From NCBI GenBank assembly GCA_030611885.1, contig JAUWOY010000014.1, positions 1-58,146 of the forward strand: DNA of 58,146 nucleotides, written 5' to 3'. This DNA comes from Chloroflexota bacterium. GTDB taxonomy: Bacteria; Chloroflexota; Anaerolineae; VGOG01. The notes beneath the pieces are model-generated. The model ran no database searches. It was not told where the DNA came from and saw nothing but the letters and a program-made list of their open reading frames with translations. Below are positions 17,769 to 27,482 of the stretch, one piece after another; within the stretch, counting starts at the first letter, position 1, and each line of letters begins with the position of its first letter. The position numbers were made by a program, and so were the translations under genes.

Positions 17769-20066
17769 ATGAAAGTCAGCGCACTGGCGAGAAAACTTAT
17801 CGAATCCGCTGCCCTGCAGGGCAGGGATGCCCTGCACGAGCACGAAGCTTACGCTCTTCTGGCCAAGGCGGGCCTGGCGGTTCCACAATCTGTGTTCGTC
17901 CCCGCTGGGGGTCCCCTCCCATGCCCCGGCTCCATAGAGGCGATCCCAGGCGACAGGGTGGTGGTCAAGGTGGTCTGCCCCGAAATCCCCCACAAGACCG
18001 AGGCGGGCGGTGTGGCGGTGGTTGAAAAGTCGCATCGGGCGGTGTGCGAGGCTCTGGAGAGTATGGATAGGACGCTCAGACAGAGGGTGCCGGCGATCGC
18101 TGACCGCGTGGCAGGATTCCTGGTCTGCGAGTTCATCCCCTGCCCCCGGACCCTGGGGAGCGAGCTTTTCGTCGGGATGCGTTGGACACGGGAATTCGGA
18201 TACGTGATGGCGGCGGGCCTGGGAGGGCTGGACACGGAGGAACTCGCCCACAGGTTCCAACCGGGCCACGACGTCAAGATCGCCTGTGCGCACCTGACCG
18301 ACCCCCGCGATTTCCTCGAGATGTTCTCCTCCACCTTCACCTACCTGAAACTGTCGGGCAGAGACAGGGAGGGGAAGAAGTTGCTTTCGGACGACGAGCT
18401 TGAAAGGGTGTTTGGCTTCTTCCTCGCCCTGGCCAGTGCCGTTGGAAGCGGGCAGAACAGGCGGTGGATAAAGGAGTTTGAAGTAAATCCCTTCTACATC
18501 TCCCACGGCCGGGCGGTGGCGGTGGATGCCCTCTGCACACTTCAAGAAATCACCGCGCCACGGCATCTGCCAATGGACTGGAGCAAGATGGAGAGGTTGC
18601 TTCAGCCGGAGACCATCACCATCGTTGGCGTATCGGCCAGGGGAATCAATGTCGGGCGGACGATTCTGCGCAACCTCCTGCGGGACGGCTTTGGGCCTTC
18701 GAAGATGAGGGTCGTGCGGCCAGACGCCGAAACCATTGACGGTGTGGAGTGCGTGGGCGATGTGGCGGAGCTGCCGTGGAAGGCGGATCTGATGGTGGTT
18801 GCGGTCTCGGCGCCCAGAGTGCCGGAGGTGATGGATGACATAACATCCTGCGAGGCGGCCCACAGCGTGATCCTGATACCCGGCGGCATGGGGGAGACCG
18901 AGATGGGAAAGGAGGCCGACGAGAAGACCCGGGCCATCCTCGCTCGCGGCAAGAGCGAGGGGAAGGAAACCCCGGCGGTGGTGGGGCCTAACTCGCTCGG
19001 AATCAGATCGCTGCCGGGAGGATACGACACGCTCTTCATTCCAGAGACCAAACTCCCACCCCAGCCAGGAAACGTGCGGAATGTGGCCCTCGTTTGTCAG
19101 AGCGGCGCCTTCATGATAACCCGCATGAACCGCCTCCCCTTTCTCAACCCGCTCTTTGCGATCTCGACGGGCAACCAGATGCACCTGAGCAGCATTGACT
19201 TCGTGGAGCACCTGGTGCAGCGAGAGGAGATAGACGTGGTGGCGCTCTACGTGGAGGGCTTCAATCCTTTGGACGGCCTGAGGCTCGCTTCGCTCTGTCG
19301 TGACCTGACCCCATGCAAGCAGGTAATCGTCTACAAGACAGGCAAAACCGCGGAGGGGGCTCAGGCGGCCTCCAGTCACACCGCCTCTATTTCGGGCGAC
19401 TACGAGGCGTGCGTTGCCGTTCTATCCGAAGCGGGCGCTCTGGTTGCGACCTCCTTCGACGAATTCAGGGCCTTCATCATGCTCTCCTCGCTGCTGGCCA
19501 GCAGAGAATTCTCCGGCAGGCGCCTGGGAACGTTGTCCAATGCTGGCTTTGAGGCGGTGGGTATGGCGGACAACCTCGACCGCGAGGCCGGTTTCTCCCT
19601 GCCCCGCTTCAGCGGCCGCACGAGGGAAAGGATACAACTTGCCCTGAGCGAGGCCGGAATCGCGAGACTCATAAACGTGCGCAACCCGCTCGATCTCACC
19701 CCCATGGCCTCCGACACCGTGCACACCCAATGCCTCGAAGCGATCATCGAGGACGAGGACGTTGACGCGGTGGTGATGGGCTTCGTGCCCCTGACGCCGG
19801 CTATGGCGACCCTTCCGCCTGGAGTGGACCCCTCAGGCAGGGACAGCGTGCTCAATGAATCGTCCGTTGCGCAGCGGGTCCCGGATGTTTTCCGGCGGCA
19901 CAGCAAGCCGCTCGTGACGGTGGTGGATGCAGGCGAGCTTTACGATCCGCTGGCAGAGGCGTTGATCGCGGGCGGCGTTCCGTGTCTGAGAAGCGCTGAC
20001 CTCGCCATGACAGTCTTCCAGAGGTTCATTGACGTCAGATTTGCCAACTTCTCCCGCAAGCCCTGA
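17769..20066 (+). CDS. ADP-forming acyl-CoA synthetase (fused beta-alpha order)
   Basis: 765 residues. An ATP-grasp domain comes first (HEAYALLAKAGLAVPQS, VVVKVVCPEIPHKTEAGGV, VNPFYIS; about 1-250). The CoA-binding and ligase domains follow (IVGVSARGINVGRTILRNL near 285; ALVCQSGAFMITRM near 440; KTGKTAEGAQAASSHTASIS near 525, whose His is the candidate phospho-histidine). Such enzymes convert acyl-CoA, ADP and phosphate to acid and ATP. Placed after iorAB it would harvest aryl-acetyl-CoA made by IOR, giving substrate-level ATP from aromatic amino acids (inference from context; substrate range not readable from sequence). ATG 17769 follows TTAGGAGATACG. Confidence 0.9.
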   Translation: MKVSALARKLIESAALQGRDALHEHEAYALLAKAGLAVPQSVFVPAGGPLPCPGSIEAIPGDRVVVKVVCPEIPHKTEAGGVAVVEKSHRAVCEALESMDRTLRQRVPAIADRVAGFLVCEFIPCPRTLGSELFVGMRWTREFGYVMAAGLGGLDTEELAHRFQPGHDVKIACAHLTDPRDFLEMFSSTFTYLKLSGRDREGKKLLSDDELERVFGFFLALASAVGSGQNRRWIKEFEVNPFYISHGRAVAVDALCTLQEITAPRHLPMDWSKMERLLQPETITIVGVSARGINVGRTILRNLLRDGFGPSKMRVVRPDAETIDGVECVGDVAELPWKADLMVVAVSAPRVPEVMDDITSCEAAHSVILIPGGMGETEMGKEADEKTRAILARGKSEGKETPAVVGPNSLGIRSLPGGYDTLFIPETKLPPQPGNVRNVALVCQSGAFMITRMNRLPFLNPLFAISTGNQMHLSSIDFVEHLVQREEIDVVALYVEGFNPLDGLRLASLCRDLTPCKQVIVYKTGKTAEGAQAASSHTASISGDYEACVAVLSEAGALVATSFDEFRAFIMLSSLLASREFSGRRLGTLSNAGFEAVGMADNLDREAGFSLPRFSGRTRERIQLALSEAGIARLINVRNPLDLTPMASDTVHTQCLEAIIEDEDVDAVVMGFVPLTPAMATLPPGVDPSGRDSVLNESSVAQRVPDVFRRHSKPLVTVVDAGELYDPLAEALIAGGVPCLRSADLAMTVFQRFIDVRFANFSRKP

Positions 20067-20199
20067 GCCTCAAGCCAGGGGGAGTGGTGTGAAACTGCGA
20101 AGTGATGAGTCGCAAAGACCTGCTTGACTGAACCCTCATTGAAACTGACGTGTCCAAAGCTGATGACTGAAAACTTACTTTTTACGTAGGGAGGATTCT

Positions 20200-21087
20200 A
20201 TGAGCGAGATGCGAAGCCTGTTACGTTTTCTGCCTCATTCCTGGGGTGCGTACATTTTACACATGCGCCCCCGGGCATTCCCGATCGTCGCTGCGCATTT
20301 TAGCGTGGGCGTGATTTTAGCCAGCGAACTCCGATTCACGCCGGAGGTGATCTGGCGATGGATCGCGGGTATCCTTTTATGGGCTGGGTTCGGTCACAGT
20401 GGCACCCTGGCCCTCAATAGCGCGATTGACAAGGATAAATGGGACATCGGATACCTGTCGGACCCACCTCCCGTGCCCAGGTTTTTATGGGCCTATGCCC
20501 TGATTCTGCTCTTTTTAGGTGGCGTCGGCGCGTTCTTTGTGTCAAGTAGATTCTTTACAATTTACACTGTTTGTACTGTGATGGCTATCCTGTATTCTGT
20601 GCCTCCGATGCGGCTGAAAGCGATAGCCGGGGCCGACGTGTTGAACAACTCTCTTGGCTATGGTGCTTTCACCCTGTGCGGCGGCTGGGTAGCCCTTAAC
20701 CGAGAGCTCAACCCAATGATGTGGTTGGTTTTGCCCGCTTTTTTCTGTCTGTTCGCCGCATTCTACCCACTGACCCAGATCTATCAGTACGATGAGGACA
20801 AGAAACGCGGCGACCGCACGCTGGTGATCGCGCTGGGAAAACGAGGAGCATTGCACTGGGCCATTTTCATGGTCATCGCTTCTTTCGCGTTTCTGGGCAC
20901 AGCCATCTGGAAATATCACTTTACCGCCTGGTCGCTGGTCGTGTTGGCTGCGTTTGTGATGTGGCTGGCCGTCCTCGTGCCCTGGATCACGCACATCCAT
21001 ACATATCCCGAACAAAAGGGTATGTACCGTGCGTTGTGGGCCTGGGCGCTGACCGACATCAGCGTGATCCTGGCCCTGGTCTTGTGA
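20200..21087 (+). CDS. UbiA-family prenyltransferase
   Basis: 295 residues with about eight hydrophobic spans. The two Asp-rich motifs of the family are present: NSAIDKDKWD (near 73) and YQYDEDKKRGDRT (near 199). These bind prenyl diphosphate and magnesium, so it should attach an isoprenoid to an acceptor at the membrane. Acceptor (quinone precursor, porphyrin, glycerol lipid) cannot be assigned. RBS TAGGGAGGATTCT precedes ATG 20200; a second ATG at 20209 is possible. It follows the ligase by 133 bp with no visible terminator, so it may be read through. Confidence 0.88.
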   Translation: MSEMRSLLRFLPHSWGAYILHMRPRAFPIVAAHFSVGVILASELRFTPEVIWRWIAGILLWAGFGHSGTLALNSAIDKDKWDIGYLSDPPPVPRFLWAYALILLFLGGVGAFFVSSRFFTIYTVCTVMAILYSVPPMRLKAIAGADVLNNSLGYGAFTLCGGWVALNRELNPMMWLVLPAFFCLFAAFYPLTQIYQYDEDKKRGDRTLVIALGKRGALHWAIFMVIASFAFLGTAIWKYHFTAWSLVVLAAFVMWLAVLVPWITHIHTYPEQKGMYRALWAWALTDISVILALVL

Positions 21088-21129
21088 TGAGAGATCCGAT
21101 TTACTTTTCCCAACCTCACCAATCTGTTG

Positions 21130-21135
21130 TATAAT
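21130..21135 (+). promoter_or_regulatory. Possible -10 box upstream of DUF433-glgA
   Basis: TATAAT at 21130-21135 in TTGTATAATGTG, 75 bp before ATG 21210. No convincing -35 at 17 bp, so this is a weak call. Confidence 0.35.
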
Positions 21136-21209
21136 GTGAGGGTAAATCTCAATGGAGAGAGACAACGATCTCGGAGGTCCGGTGAGGTCGGGAAAACTGG
21201 AGGAACGAT

Positions 21210-21650
21210 ATGAAGACATTAACCTTAGATTTGCCAGAACAGATGGCCGAGGAATTGGCCGAAGCAGAGCCGAAATTCGTCATCCAAGTATTGCAGGCTG
21301 GGATGCAAAAAGTTCGTCAGGTGCCTGAATCTGCCACCGAACATCCCTATATTACTCGCGTTCCCGGAAAACGAGGAAGGCGGCCCATCATTCGCGGCAC
21401 AGGGATCACCGTGTCTTTGATCGCTGGCCTTTACAAAGCCGGCGATACCGTTGACGAAATCCTGGAGAGTTACCCGCATCTGCGCCCTTCCTGGATACAC
21501 GACGCTATCGGTTATTACCTGGATCACCAGAACGAAATCGAGCGCGAGATACGCGAGAGCCGGATGGAGTACCTGACCGAGCAGCACGATCTGACCATTG
21601 ACGAGCGTGGCTTCGTCCACTTTGGAGGGAAACGATGGACAAGCCATTGA
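21210..21650 (+). CDS. DUF433 domain protein (antitoxin-like)
   Basis: 146 residues. The DUF433 core is GRRPIIRGTGITVSLIAGLY (about 56-75), then GDTVDEILESYPHLRPSWIHDAIGYYLDH without a break. DUF433 proteins are winged-helix-like and often act as antitoxins with a PIN-like DUF5615 toxin, which is absent here. Instead it overlaps glgA by 16 nt, with the glgA ribosome site GGAGGGAAACG inside its last codons. It is either an orphan antitoxin now in a metabolic operon or a local regulator. Confidence 0.82.
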   Translation: MKTLTLDLPEQMAEELAEAEPKFVIQVLQAGMQKVRQVPESATEHPYITRVPGKRGRRPIIRGTGITVSLIAGLYKAGDTVDEILESYPHLRPSWIHDAIGYYLDHQNEIEREIRESRMEYLTEQHDLTIDERGFVHFGGKRWTSH

Positions 21651-23128
21651 AAATATTGCTGGTTTCCGCCGAGGCGGTGCCTTTCGCCAAGGTGGGCGGG
21701 CTGGCCGACGTGGCGGGATCGCTTCCCAAGGCCCTGCGGCGGTTGGGCCACGATGCCAGGCTGGCGCTGCCTAAATACGGACAAATCAACGAGGCCGAGT
21801 TTGGGCTGACCAAGGTTTTGGATTCGCTGCCCGTGCCCGCTGGCTCCAATCACGAGCAGCGTCCTGAGCTCGTCGAAGGGTTGGCCGCTGTCTTCGAGAG
21901 CACCGTGGAGGGGATGCCCGCCTACCTGGTTGGCAACGACAAATACTTCGGCCGCGAGGAAGTCTATGGCTACGATGACGACGGGGAGCGCTTCGTCTTC
22001 TTCTGCCGGGCTGCCCTGGAGATGCTCAAGGAGCTCGACTGGCGGCCGGACGTCATCCACTGCAACGACTGGCACACCGGTATCATTCCTAATTGGCTGA
22101 AGACAATCTACAAAGACGATCCCTTCTTCGCCGACACAGCGACCGCCTTCACCATCCACAACCTGGCCTACCAGGGCATCTTCGGCCCTGAGCTGCTGGA
22201 CTTCGCCGGCTTAGCCGATTACGGTCTCATCCCCCATCCCACAGACGATGGGCTGAGCCGGGTGGTCGTCCTGATGGCCCGGGGCATCCTATTCGCCGAC
22301 GTCATCAACGCGGTGAGCGAGAAGTATGCCCAGGAGATCCTCACCCCTGAATATGGGGAGAGGCTGCACCCCATTTTGGCCCAGCGCCAGGATCGCCTGT
22401 TCGGCATCCTCAATGGCCTGGACTACGAGGTCTGGGACCCGGCCACCGACCCAGACATCCCCGTCAACTATGATGTCGCTTCCCTGGATCGGCGAGCAGA
22501 GAACAAGCTGGCCCTGCAGCGGGAAGCGGGGCTGCCTCCGGACCCCGATGTCCTGCTGGTCGGGATGATCTCCCGCCTGGCCGATCAGAAAGGCTTCGAT
22601 ATTCTGGCCGAAGCCAGCGATCAACTGATGGAGATGGATCTTCAATTCGTCCTCCTGGGCACGGGCGAGGAGCGTTACCACAGGATTTTTTCTAATGTGG
22701 CCGGGAAGTATCAGGGCCAGGCCGCAGTCTTCCTCAAGTTCGACGGCGCCCTGGCGCGGCGCATCTACGCCGGGAGCGACGCCTTCCTCATGCCCTCGCG
22801 CTTCGAGCCTTGCGGCCTGGGGCAACTCATCGCCATGCGCTACGGCAGCGTGCCCATCGTGCGCAGCACCGGCGGCCTGGCCGACACGGTGCAAGACTAT
22901 GACCCATCCACAGGCCAGGGCAACGGCTTCGCCTTCTCAGACTACAGCGAAGAGGCCCTGCTGGCTGCCGTGAAGAGGGCCGTGGAGACCTATCATCGTG
23001 AAGACACCTGGCGGACCCTGATGGAGCGGGGGATGAGGGCCGACTTCTCGTGGCGGGCCTCGGCTCGGAAGTACGTGGAGCTGTATCACAAGGCTCTTGA
23101 GTTCAAGCAAAACGAGTTGGATGTTTGA
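21635..23128 (+). CDS. glgA: Glycogen synthase (GT5)
   Basis: 497 residues. ADP-glucose:alpha-1,4-glucan transferase. Diagnostic KVGGLADVAGSLPKAL lies near the N-terminus (residues ~19-34), HCNDWHTG near 145, GTGEERYH near 345 and PSRFEPCGLGQL near 386. A peptide NHEQRPELVEGLAAVF at about residues 72-87 is encoded by the dispersed repeat at 21861-21880 and is not part of the family core. First enzyme of the glucan cluster, overlapping DUF433. Confidence 0.96.
   Translation: MDKPLKILLVSAEAVPFAKVGGLADVAGSLPKALRRLGHDARLALPKYGQINEAEFGLTKVLDSLPVPAGSNHEQRPELVEGLAAVFESTVEGMPAYLVGNDKYFGREEVYGYDDDGERFVFFCRAALEMLKELDWRPDVIHCNDWHTGIIPNWLKTIYKDDPFFADTATAFTIHNLAYQGIFGPELLDFAGLADYGLIPHPTDDGLSRVVVLMARGILFADVINAVSEKYAQEILTPEYGERLHPILAQRQDRLFGILNGLDYEVWDPATDPDIPVNYDVASLDRRAENKLALQREAGLPPDPDVLLVGMISRLADQKGFDILAEASDQLMEMDLQFVLLGTGEERYHRIFSNVAGKYQGQAAVFLKFDGALARRIYAGSDAFLMPSRFEPCGLGQLIAMRYGSVPIVRSTGGLADTVQDYDPSTGQGNGFAFSDYSEEALLAAVKRAVETYHREDTWRTLMERGMRADFSWRASARKYVELYHKALEFKQNELDV
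21861..21880 (-). repeat. Dispersed PELVEG repeat in glgA
   Basis: GTCCTGAGCTCGTCGAAGGG in frame with glgA, encoding PELVEG. Confidence 0.75.
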
Positions 23129-23145
23129 AGTGGAAGGAGAACATC

Positions 23146-24690
23146 GTGAAACTGGAACGTTCCGCTGGTTTGCTCTTACATCCGACGTCGTTACCGGGAC
23201 GCTTTGGTATCGGCGAGATCAATGAAGTGGCTTACCGCTGGGTGGACACCCTCGTGTCGGCCCAGCAGACGGTTTGGCAGGTCTTGCCGCTGGGACCTAC
23301 GGGCTACGGGGACTCGCCCTATCAGACGTTTTCGGCCTTTGCTGGCAACCCGCTGCTCATTGACCTGGCCCGCCTGGCCCACGAGGGCTATGTCGCACAC
23401 GAGGCCCTGGAGGAGGCGCCTGTCTTCCCCGAAGAGCGGGTTGACTTCGGCCCCGTGATCACCTGGAAGAAGCCGCTCTTGCTGGGAGCATATCAGCAGT
23501 TTGCGACCCAGGCCGATCCAGCCGAGGCGGCGGCCTTCAACTCCTTTTGCGCCGAACACGACGGCATCTGGCTGCACGACTACGCCTTCTTCATGGCGCT
23601 GAAAGACCACTTCCACGGAGAGGCATGGGGCACGTGGCCGCGCGAGCTCAGGCGGCGCGAACCTGCCGCCCTGGCCACATGGGGTGAGCGGCTAGCACCT
23701 GCCATTATGGCTCATAAGTTCATGCAGTACCAGTTTTTCAAGCAGTGGGGCGAGTTGAAGCGCTATGCTAACGAACACGGAGTCCTGATCCTTGGTGACA
23801 TTCCGATCTATGTCTCACACGACAGCGCGGACGTCTGGGCGCACCAGCACCTGTTTCCTCTCGACGAGGATGGGCGTCCAACGGTGGTGGCGGGCGTGCC
23901 ACCCGATTACTTCAGTCCGACAGGGCAGTTGTGGGGCAATCCCCTCTATCGCTGGGACGTGATGGCTGACCAGGGCTACCAATGGTGGATCGAACGAGTG
24001 CGCATCACGCTGCACCAGGTTGACATGGTGCGCTTTGATCACTTCCGAGGCTTCGAAGCGTACTGGGAGGTGCCGGCGGGCGAGGAGACGGCGGTCAACG
24101 GGCGCTGGGTGAAAGGGCCGGGTGCGGCACTTTTCGAGGCCCTCTTTAGCGCGCTGGGTGACGTGCCCATCATCGCAGAGGATCTGGGTGTGATCACGCC
24201 CGAGGTGGAAGCGCTGCGTGATCGGTTTGGACTCCCAGGGATGAAGATTCTCCAATTTGCCTTTGGCGATGATGCCACCAACCCGTATCTTCCCCACAAC
24301 TACGAACGCAATTGCGTGGTCTATACCGGCAGTCATGATAACGACACCACTCGCGGGTGGTTTGCGTCCGCGCCTGAGCCTGAGCAGGCTTTTTGTATGC
24401 GCTACCTGGGCTACGCCGCTTCGCTAACGCACGATGCCGCCTGGGCGCTGATGCGATTGGCGGCCTCGTCCGTTGCGGCGCTGGCGATATTTCCCGTGCA
24501 GGATGTGCTCAGCCTGGGCAGTGAGGCTCGTATGAACATGCCCAGTCAGGCAGCGGGAAACTGGGCCTGGCGTTTGCCTGCCAACGCACTCGACGATGAC
24601 CTCATTGCGCGATTAGCCGAGCTCGCGGAAACGTATGGGCGGGCGGGAATACCCACCGAAGGTGATGCAGATGACTTATCACATGATTGA
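23146..24690 (+). CDS. malQ: 4-alpha-glucanotransferase (GH77, amylomaltase)
   Basis: 514 residues. Disproportionates maltodextrins. Seen: LLLHPTSLPGRFGIGE at the start, DIPIYVSHDSADVW near 214, VRFDHFRGFEAYWEVP (nucleophile Asp) near 295, IIAEDLGVITPEV (acid/base Glu) near 345 and YTGSHDNDTTRGWF near 395. I chose GTG 23146: AAGGAGA lies 5 nt before it, while the open frame further up only reaches a TTG without support. The 3' end overlaps the debranching gene by 20 nt. Confidence 0.95.
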   Translation: MKLERSAGLLLHPTSLPGRFGIGEINEVAYRWVDTLVSAQQTVWQVLPLGPTGYGDSPYQTFSAFAGNPLLIDLARLAHEGYVAHEALEEAPVFPEERVDFGPVITWKKPLLLGAYQQFATQADPAEAAAFNSFCAEHDGIWLHDYAFFMALKDHFHGEAWGTWPRELRRREPAALATWGERLAPAIMAHKFMQYQFFKQWGELKRYANEHGVLILGDIPIYVSHDSADVWAHQHLFPLDEDGRPTVVAGVPPDYFSPTGQLWGNPLYRWDVMADQGYQWWIERVRITLHQVDMVRFDHFRGFEAYWEVPAGEETAVNGRWVKGPGAALFEALFSALGDVPIIAEDLGVITPEVEALRDRFGLPGMKILQFAFGDDATNPYLPHNYERNCVVYTGSHDNDTTRGWFASAPEPEQAFCMRYLGYAASLTHDAAWALMRLAASSVAALAIFPVQDVLSLGSEARMNMPSQAAGNWAWRLPANALDDDLIARLAELAETYGRAGIPTEGDADDLSHD

Positions 24691-26707
24691 TTTCGGACGT
24701 GAGGTGTGTGGCAATTTGGCATTATCGACCGGTCGGGAGTGGCTGGTGACCAACGGCATCGGCGGCTATGCGTCGGGAACCGTGGCCGGCCTGCTCACCC
24801 GCCGCTACCACGGCCTGCTCATCGCTGCCCTCCAGCCGCCGCTGGGGCGCACCCTCTTGCTCACCAGGCTGGACGAGACGGCGGCCTACGACGGCCGCAC
24901 CTATCCGCTGTTCACCAACCGCTGGGCTGTTCCCGCCTCAACTCTCCGCCATGAGCAGGGCAGAGAATGGGAAGGGATAGAACCAATCGGCTTCCATCAC
25001 TTGGAGCGCTTCCACCTGGAGGGCACGACGCCGGTGTGGACCTTTGCCTGTGCCGACGCCCTGCTGGAAAAGCGGGTCTGGATGCAGCCCGGCGCCAACA
25101 CGACCTACATTCGCTACGACCTGCGCCGAGCCACCGCGCCGCTAACCCTGAGCGTCAAAGCCGTCGTCAATTACCGGGATCATCACAGCAACACCTACGC
25201 CAGTGACTGGCAGATGCGCGTTGAACCAGTAGCGCACGGCCTGCGGGTTATGGCCTTCGACGAGGCGCTGCCCTTCTACTTGCTTTGTCCTGAGCTTGTC
25301 GAAGGGCTGAGCGACTGCGCCGAGGCGACGCCCCAGCACGAATGGTACCAGGACTACTTCCTGAGCGTCGAGAAATGTCGCGGGCTGGACGCCCTGGACG
25401 ACAACCTCTACGCCGGCCACTTTCATGCTGTGTTGCACCCTGGCGAGTCGCTCACCATTGTTGTCAGCACCGAGGCGGCGCCGAGCCTGGATGGTGCATC
25501 GGCCTACGCCGAACGGCAGGCATACGAAGGGCAACTGGTGATGCAGAGCGGCCACACCGACGCGCCTGCCTGGGTGCAGCACCTGGTGCTGGCTGCCGAC
25601 CAGTTCATCGTCCGCCGCCTCTTGTCCGACGGCACCGACGGCCGTTCGATCATCGCCGGCTATCCCTGGTTTGGCGACTGGGGCCGCGACACCATGATCA
25701 GTCTGCCGGGGCTGACGCTGGTCACTGGCCGCCACGACGTGGCCGCGCGAATCCTGCGCACCTTTGCCCATTTTGTGGATCAGGGCATGCTGCCCAATCG
25801 TTTTCCGGACGAGGGCGAGACGCCTGAGTACAACACCGTGGACGCCACCCTCTGGTACTTTGAAGCCCTCCGCGCCTATCACGCCGCCACCGGCGATGAC
25901 ACCCTGCTGCGCGATCTCTTCTCGGTGTTGCGGGAGATCATCGCGTGGCACCAGCGCGGCACGCGGTACAACATCCGCCTGGATCCAAACGACGGCCTGC
26001 TTTACGCCGGTGAAGCCGGCGTGCAGCTCACCTGGATGGACGCCCAGGTGGATGATTGGGTGGTCACGCCGCGCATCGGCAAGTCGGTGGGGATCAACGC
26101 TCTGTGGTACAATGCCCTGCGCAGCATGGCCGAGTTTGCGCGCCACCTGGGCGAGCCTGCCGACGACTACGAGGCCCTGGCGGAACAAGCGCGCGCTGGG
26201 TTCGCTCGCTTTTGGAACGATACGACCGACTACTGCTACGACCTACTCGACGGCCCAGAGGGTGATGATCCGGCCCTGCGCCCCAATCAACTGTTCGCCG
26301 TCTCCCTGCCCCACAGCCCACTGACCAGCCAGCAGCAGCGCGGCGTGGTGGACGCCTGCGCCCGTCACTTGCTCACCTCCCACGGGCTGCGCAGCCTGGC
26401 AGCGGATGACCCGGCCTACGTCGGCCACTACAGCGGCGACCAGCGCCAGCGCGACGCCGCCTACCACCAGGGCACCGTCTGGGGCTGGCTGATCAGCCCC
26501 TTCGTCAGCGCGCACCTGCGCGTCTACGGCGACCGTGAGTTGGCGCGCTCCTTTTTGCAGCCGCTCATCCACCACCTGGCCGACCACGGCCTGGGCAGCG
26601 TCAGCGAAATCTTCGACGGCGACCCGCCCTTTGTGCCGCGCGGCTGCATCGCCCAGGCCTGGAGCGTGGCCGAGGTGTTGCGGGCGTGGCAGGCGACGAG
26701 GGGTTGA
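24671..26707 (+). CDS. Glycogen debranching enzyme (amylo-alpha-1,6-glucosidase, GH133 type)
   Basis: 678 residues. N-terminal beta-rich domain (REWLVTNGIGGYASGTVAGL, TRRYHGLLIAAL), then an (alpha/alpha)6 barrel with FGDWGRDTMISLPGLTLVTG near 335, PEYNTVDATLWYFEAL near 385, LTWMDAQ near 452 and the C-terminal SEIFDGDPPFVPRGCIAQAW near 644. It removes alpha-1,6 branches left by phosphorylase and transferase action. ATG 24671 is chosen from GAAGGTGATGCAG; ATG 24665 is an alternative. [13 protein letters not shown] near residue 205 derives from a dispersed repeat. It is the bacterial single-activity form, without the eukaryotic transferase half. Confidence 0.92.
   Translation: MTYHMIDFGREVCGNLALSTGREWLVTNGIGGYASGTVAGLLTRRYHGLLIAALQPPLGRTLLLTRLDETAAYDGRTYPLFTNRWAVPASTLRHEQGREWEGIEPIGFHHLERFHLEGTTPVWTFACADALLEKRVWMQPGANTTYIRYDLRRATAPLTLSVKAVVNYRDHHSNTYASDWQMRVEPVAHGLRVMAFDEALPFYLLCPELVEGLSDCAEATPQHEWYQDYFLSVEKCRGLDALDDNLYAGHFHAVLHPGESLTIVVSTEAAPSLDGASAYAERQAYEGQLVMQSGHTDAPAWVQHLVLAADQFIVRRLLSDGTDGRSIIAGYPWFGDWGRDTMISLPGLTLVTGRHDVAARILRTFAHFVDQGMLPNRFPDEGETPEYNTVDATLWYFEALRAYHAATGDDTLLRDLFSVLREIIAWHQRGTRYNIRLDPNDGLLYAGEAGVQLTWMDAQVDDWVVTPRIGKSVGINALWYNALRSMAEFARHLGEPADDYEALAEQARAGFARFWNDTTDYCYDLLDGPEGDDPALRPNQLFAVSLPHSPLTSQQQRGVVDACARHLLTSHGLRSLAADDPAYVGHYSGDQRQRDAAYHQGTVWGWLISPFVSAHLRVYGDRELARSFLQPLIHHLADHGLGSVSEIFDGDPPFVPRGCIAQAWSVAEVLRAWQATRG
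25286..25306 (-). repeat. Dispersed PELVEG repeat in the debranching enzyme gene
   Basis: TGTCCTGAGCTTGTCGAAGG followed by G, in frame and encoding CPELVEG. Confidence 0.75.
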
Positions 26708-26741
26708 TACAGAGCGAAAATAGGACTGAGGAGCAAATCAA

Positions 26742-27482
26742 GTGAGCGGAGACATCCCTTCGACACGCTCAGGGCGAAGCTCGCAACTCAAGCAACAGGC
26801 CGCCGAGCGCGCGGTCGAATTCGTGAAATCGGGGATGGTGGTGGGGCTGGGTTACGGCAGCACGGCCATGTTCGCCGTGCGCCGCATCGCTCAGTTGTTG
26901 CACGAGGGCCAACTTCAGGACATCCTGGGCGTGCCCTGTTCGCTCCAGATCGAAGCGGAAGCGCGGCGGCTGGGCATCCCACTGACCACGCTGGACGAGC
27001 ACCCCGTCGTTGATGTCACGATTGACGGCGCGGATGAGGTGGATCCCGATCTGAACCTGATCAAGGGCGGCGGCGGCGCGCTCCTGCGGGAAAAGATCGT
27101 CGCCCAGGCCAGCCGCCGCGAGATCATCGTGGTGGACGAGTCCAAGCTCTCGCCCGCGCTGGGCACCCGCTGGCCGGTGCCGGTGGAGATCGTTCCCTTT
27201 GGCTGGCGCTCGCAGGCCGCCTATCTGGAATCGCTGGGCGCGCAACCTGTCTTGCGCCTGAGCAGCAACGGCACACCGTTCACAACCGACCAGGGCAACC
27301 TGATCCTGGACTGCGATTTTGGCCCCATCTCCCAGCCAGCCCAACTGGCAGCCCGGCTGAGCGAGCGGGCCGGTATCGTGGAACACGGGTTGTTCCTGGG
27401 GCTGGCGACGGACGTGATCGTCGCCAGCATGGAGGAAGTCCGCCATCTCAAAAGGGGAGGAGAACACAATGGTCATAATTGA
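26742..27482 (+). CDS. rpiA: Ribose-5-phosphate isomerase A
   Basis: 246 residues. Interconverts ribose-5-P and ribulose-5-P. Seen: [15 protein letters not shown] near 35, [20 protein letters not shown] near 92 (catalytic Asp, ligand loop) and [11 protein letters not shown] near 133. GTG 26742 start with GAGGAG about ten bases upstream. The first residues [11 protein letters not shown] derive from the dispersed repeat at 26756; conserved sequence begins at [16 protein letters not shown]. The 3' end overlaps rpe by 14 nt. Confidence 0.94.
   Translation: MSGDIPSTRSGRSSQLKQQAAERAVEFVKSGMVVGLGYGSTAMFAVRRIAQLLHEGQLQDILGVPCSLQIEAEARRLGIPLTTLDEHPVVDVTIDGADEVDPDLNLIKGGGGALLREKIVAQASRREIIVVDESKLSPALGTRWPVPVEIVPFGWRSQAAYLESLGAQPVLRLSSNGTPFTTDQGNLILDCDFGPISQPAQLAARLSERAGIVEHGLFLGLATDVIVASMEEVRHLKRGGEHNGHN
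26756..26776 (+). repeat. Dispersed CTTCGACA-CTCAGG repeat at the rpiA 5' end
   Basis: CCCTTCGACACGCTCAGGGC lies within the first codons of rpiA. Confidence 0.7.

Noticed and set aside
17757-19379. A 540-codon open frame antisense to the acyl-CoA ligase
   Set aside because: His/Arg/Val-rich shadow of a well-supported gene; no domain and no ribosome site.
25142-26188. A 348-codon open frame antisense to the debranching enzyme
   Set aside because: Shadow of GC-rich codons; the plus-strand gene has all family motifs.
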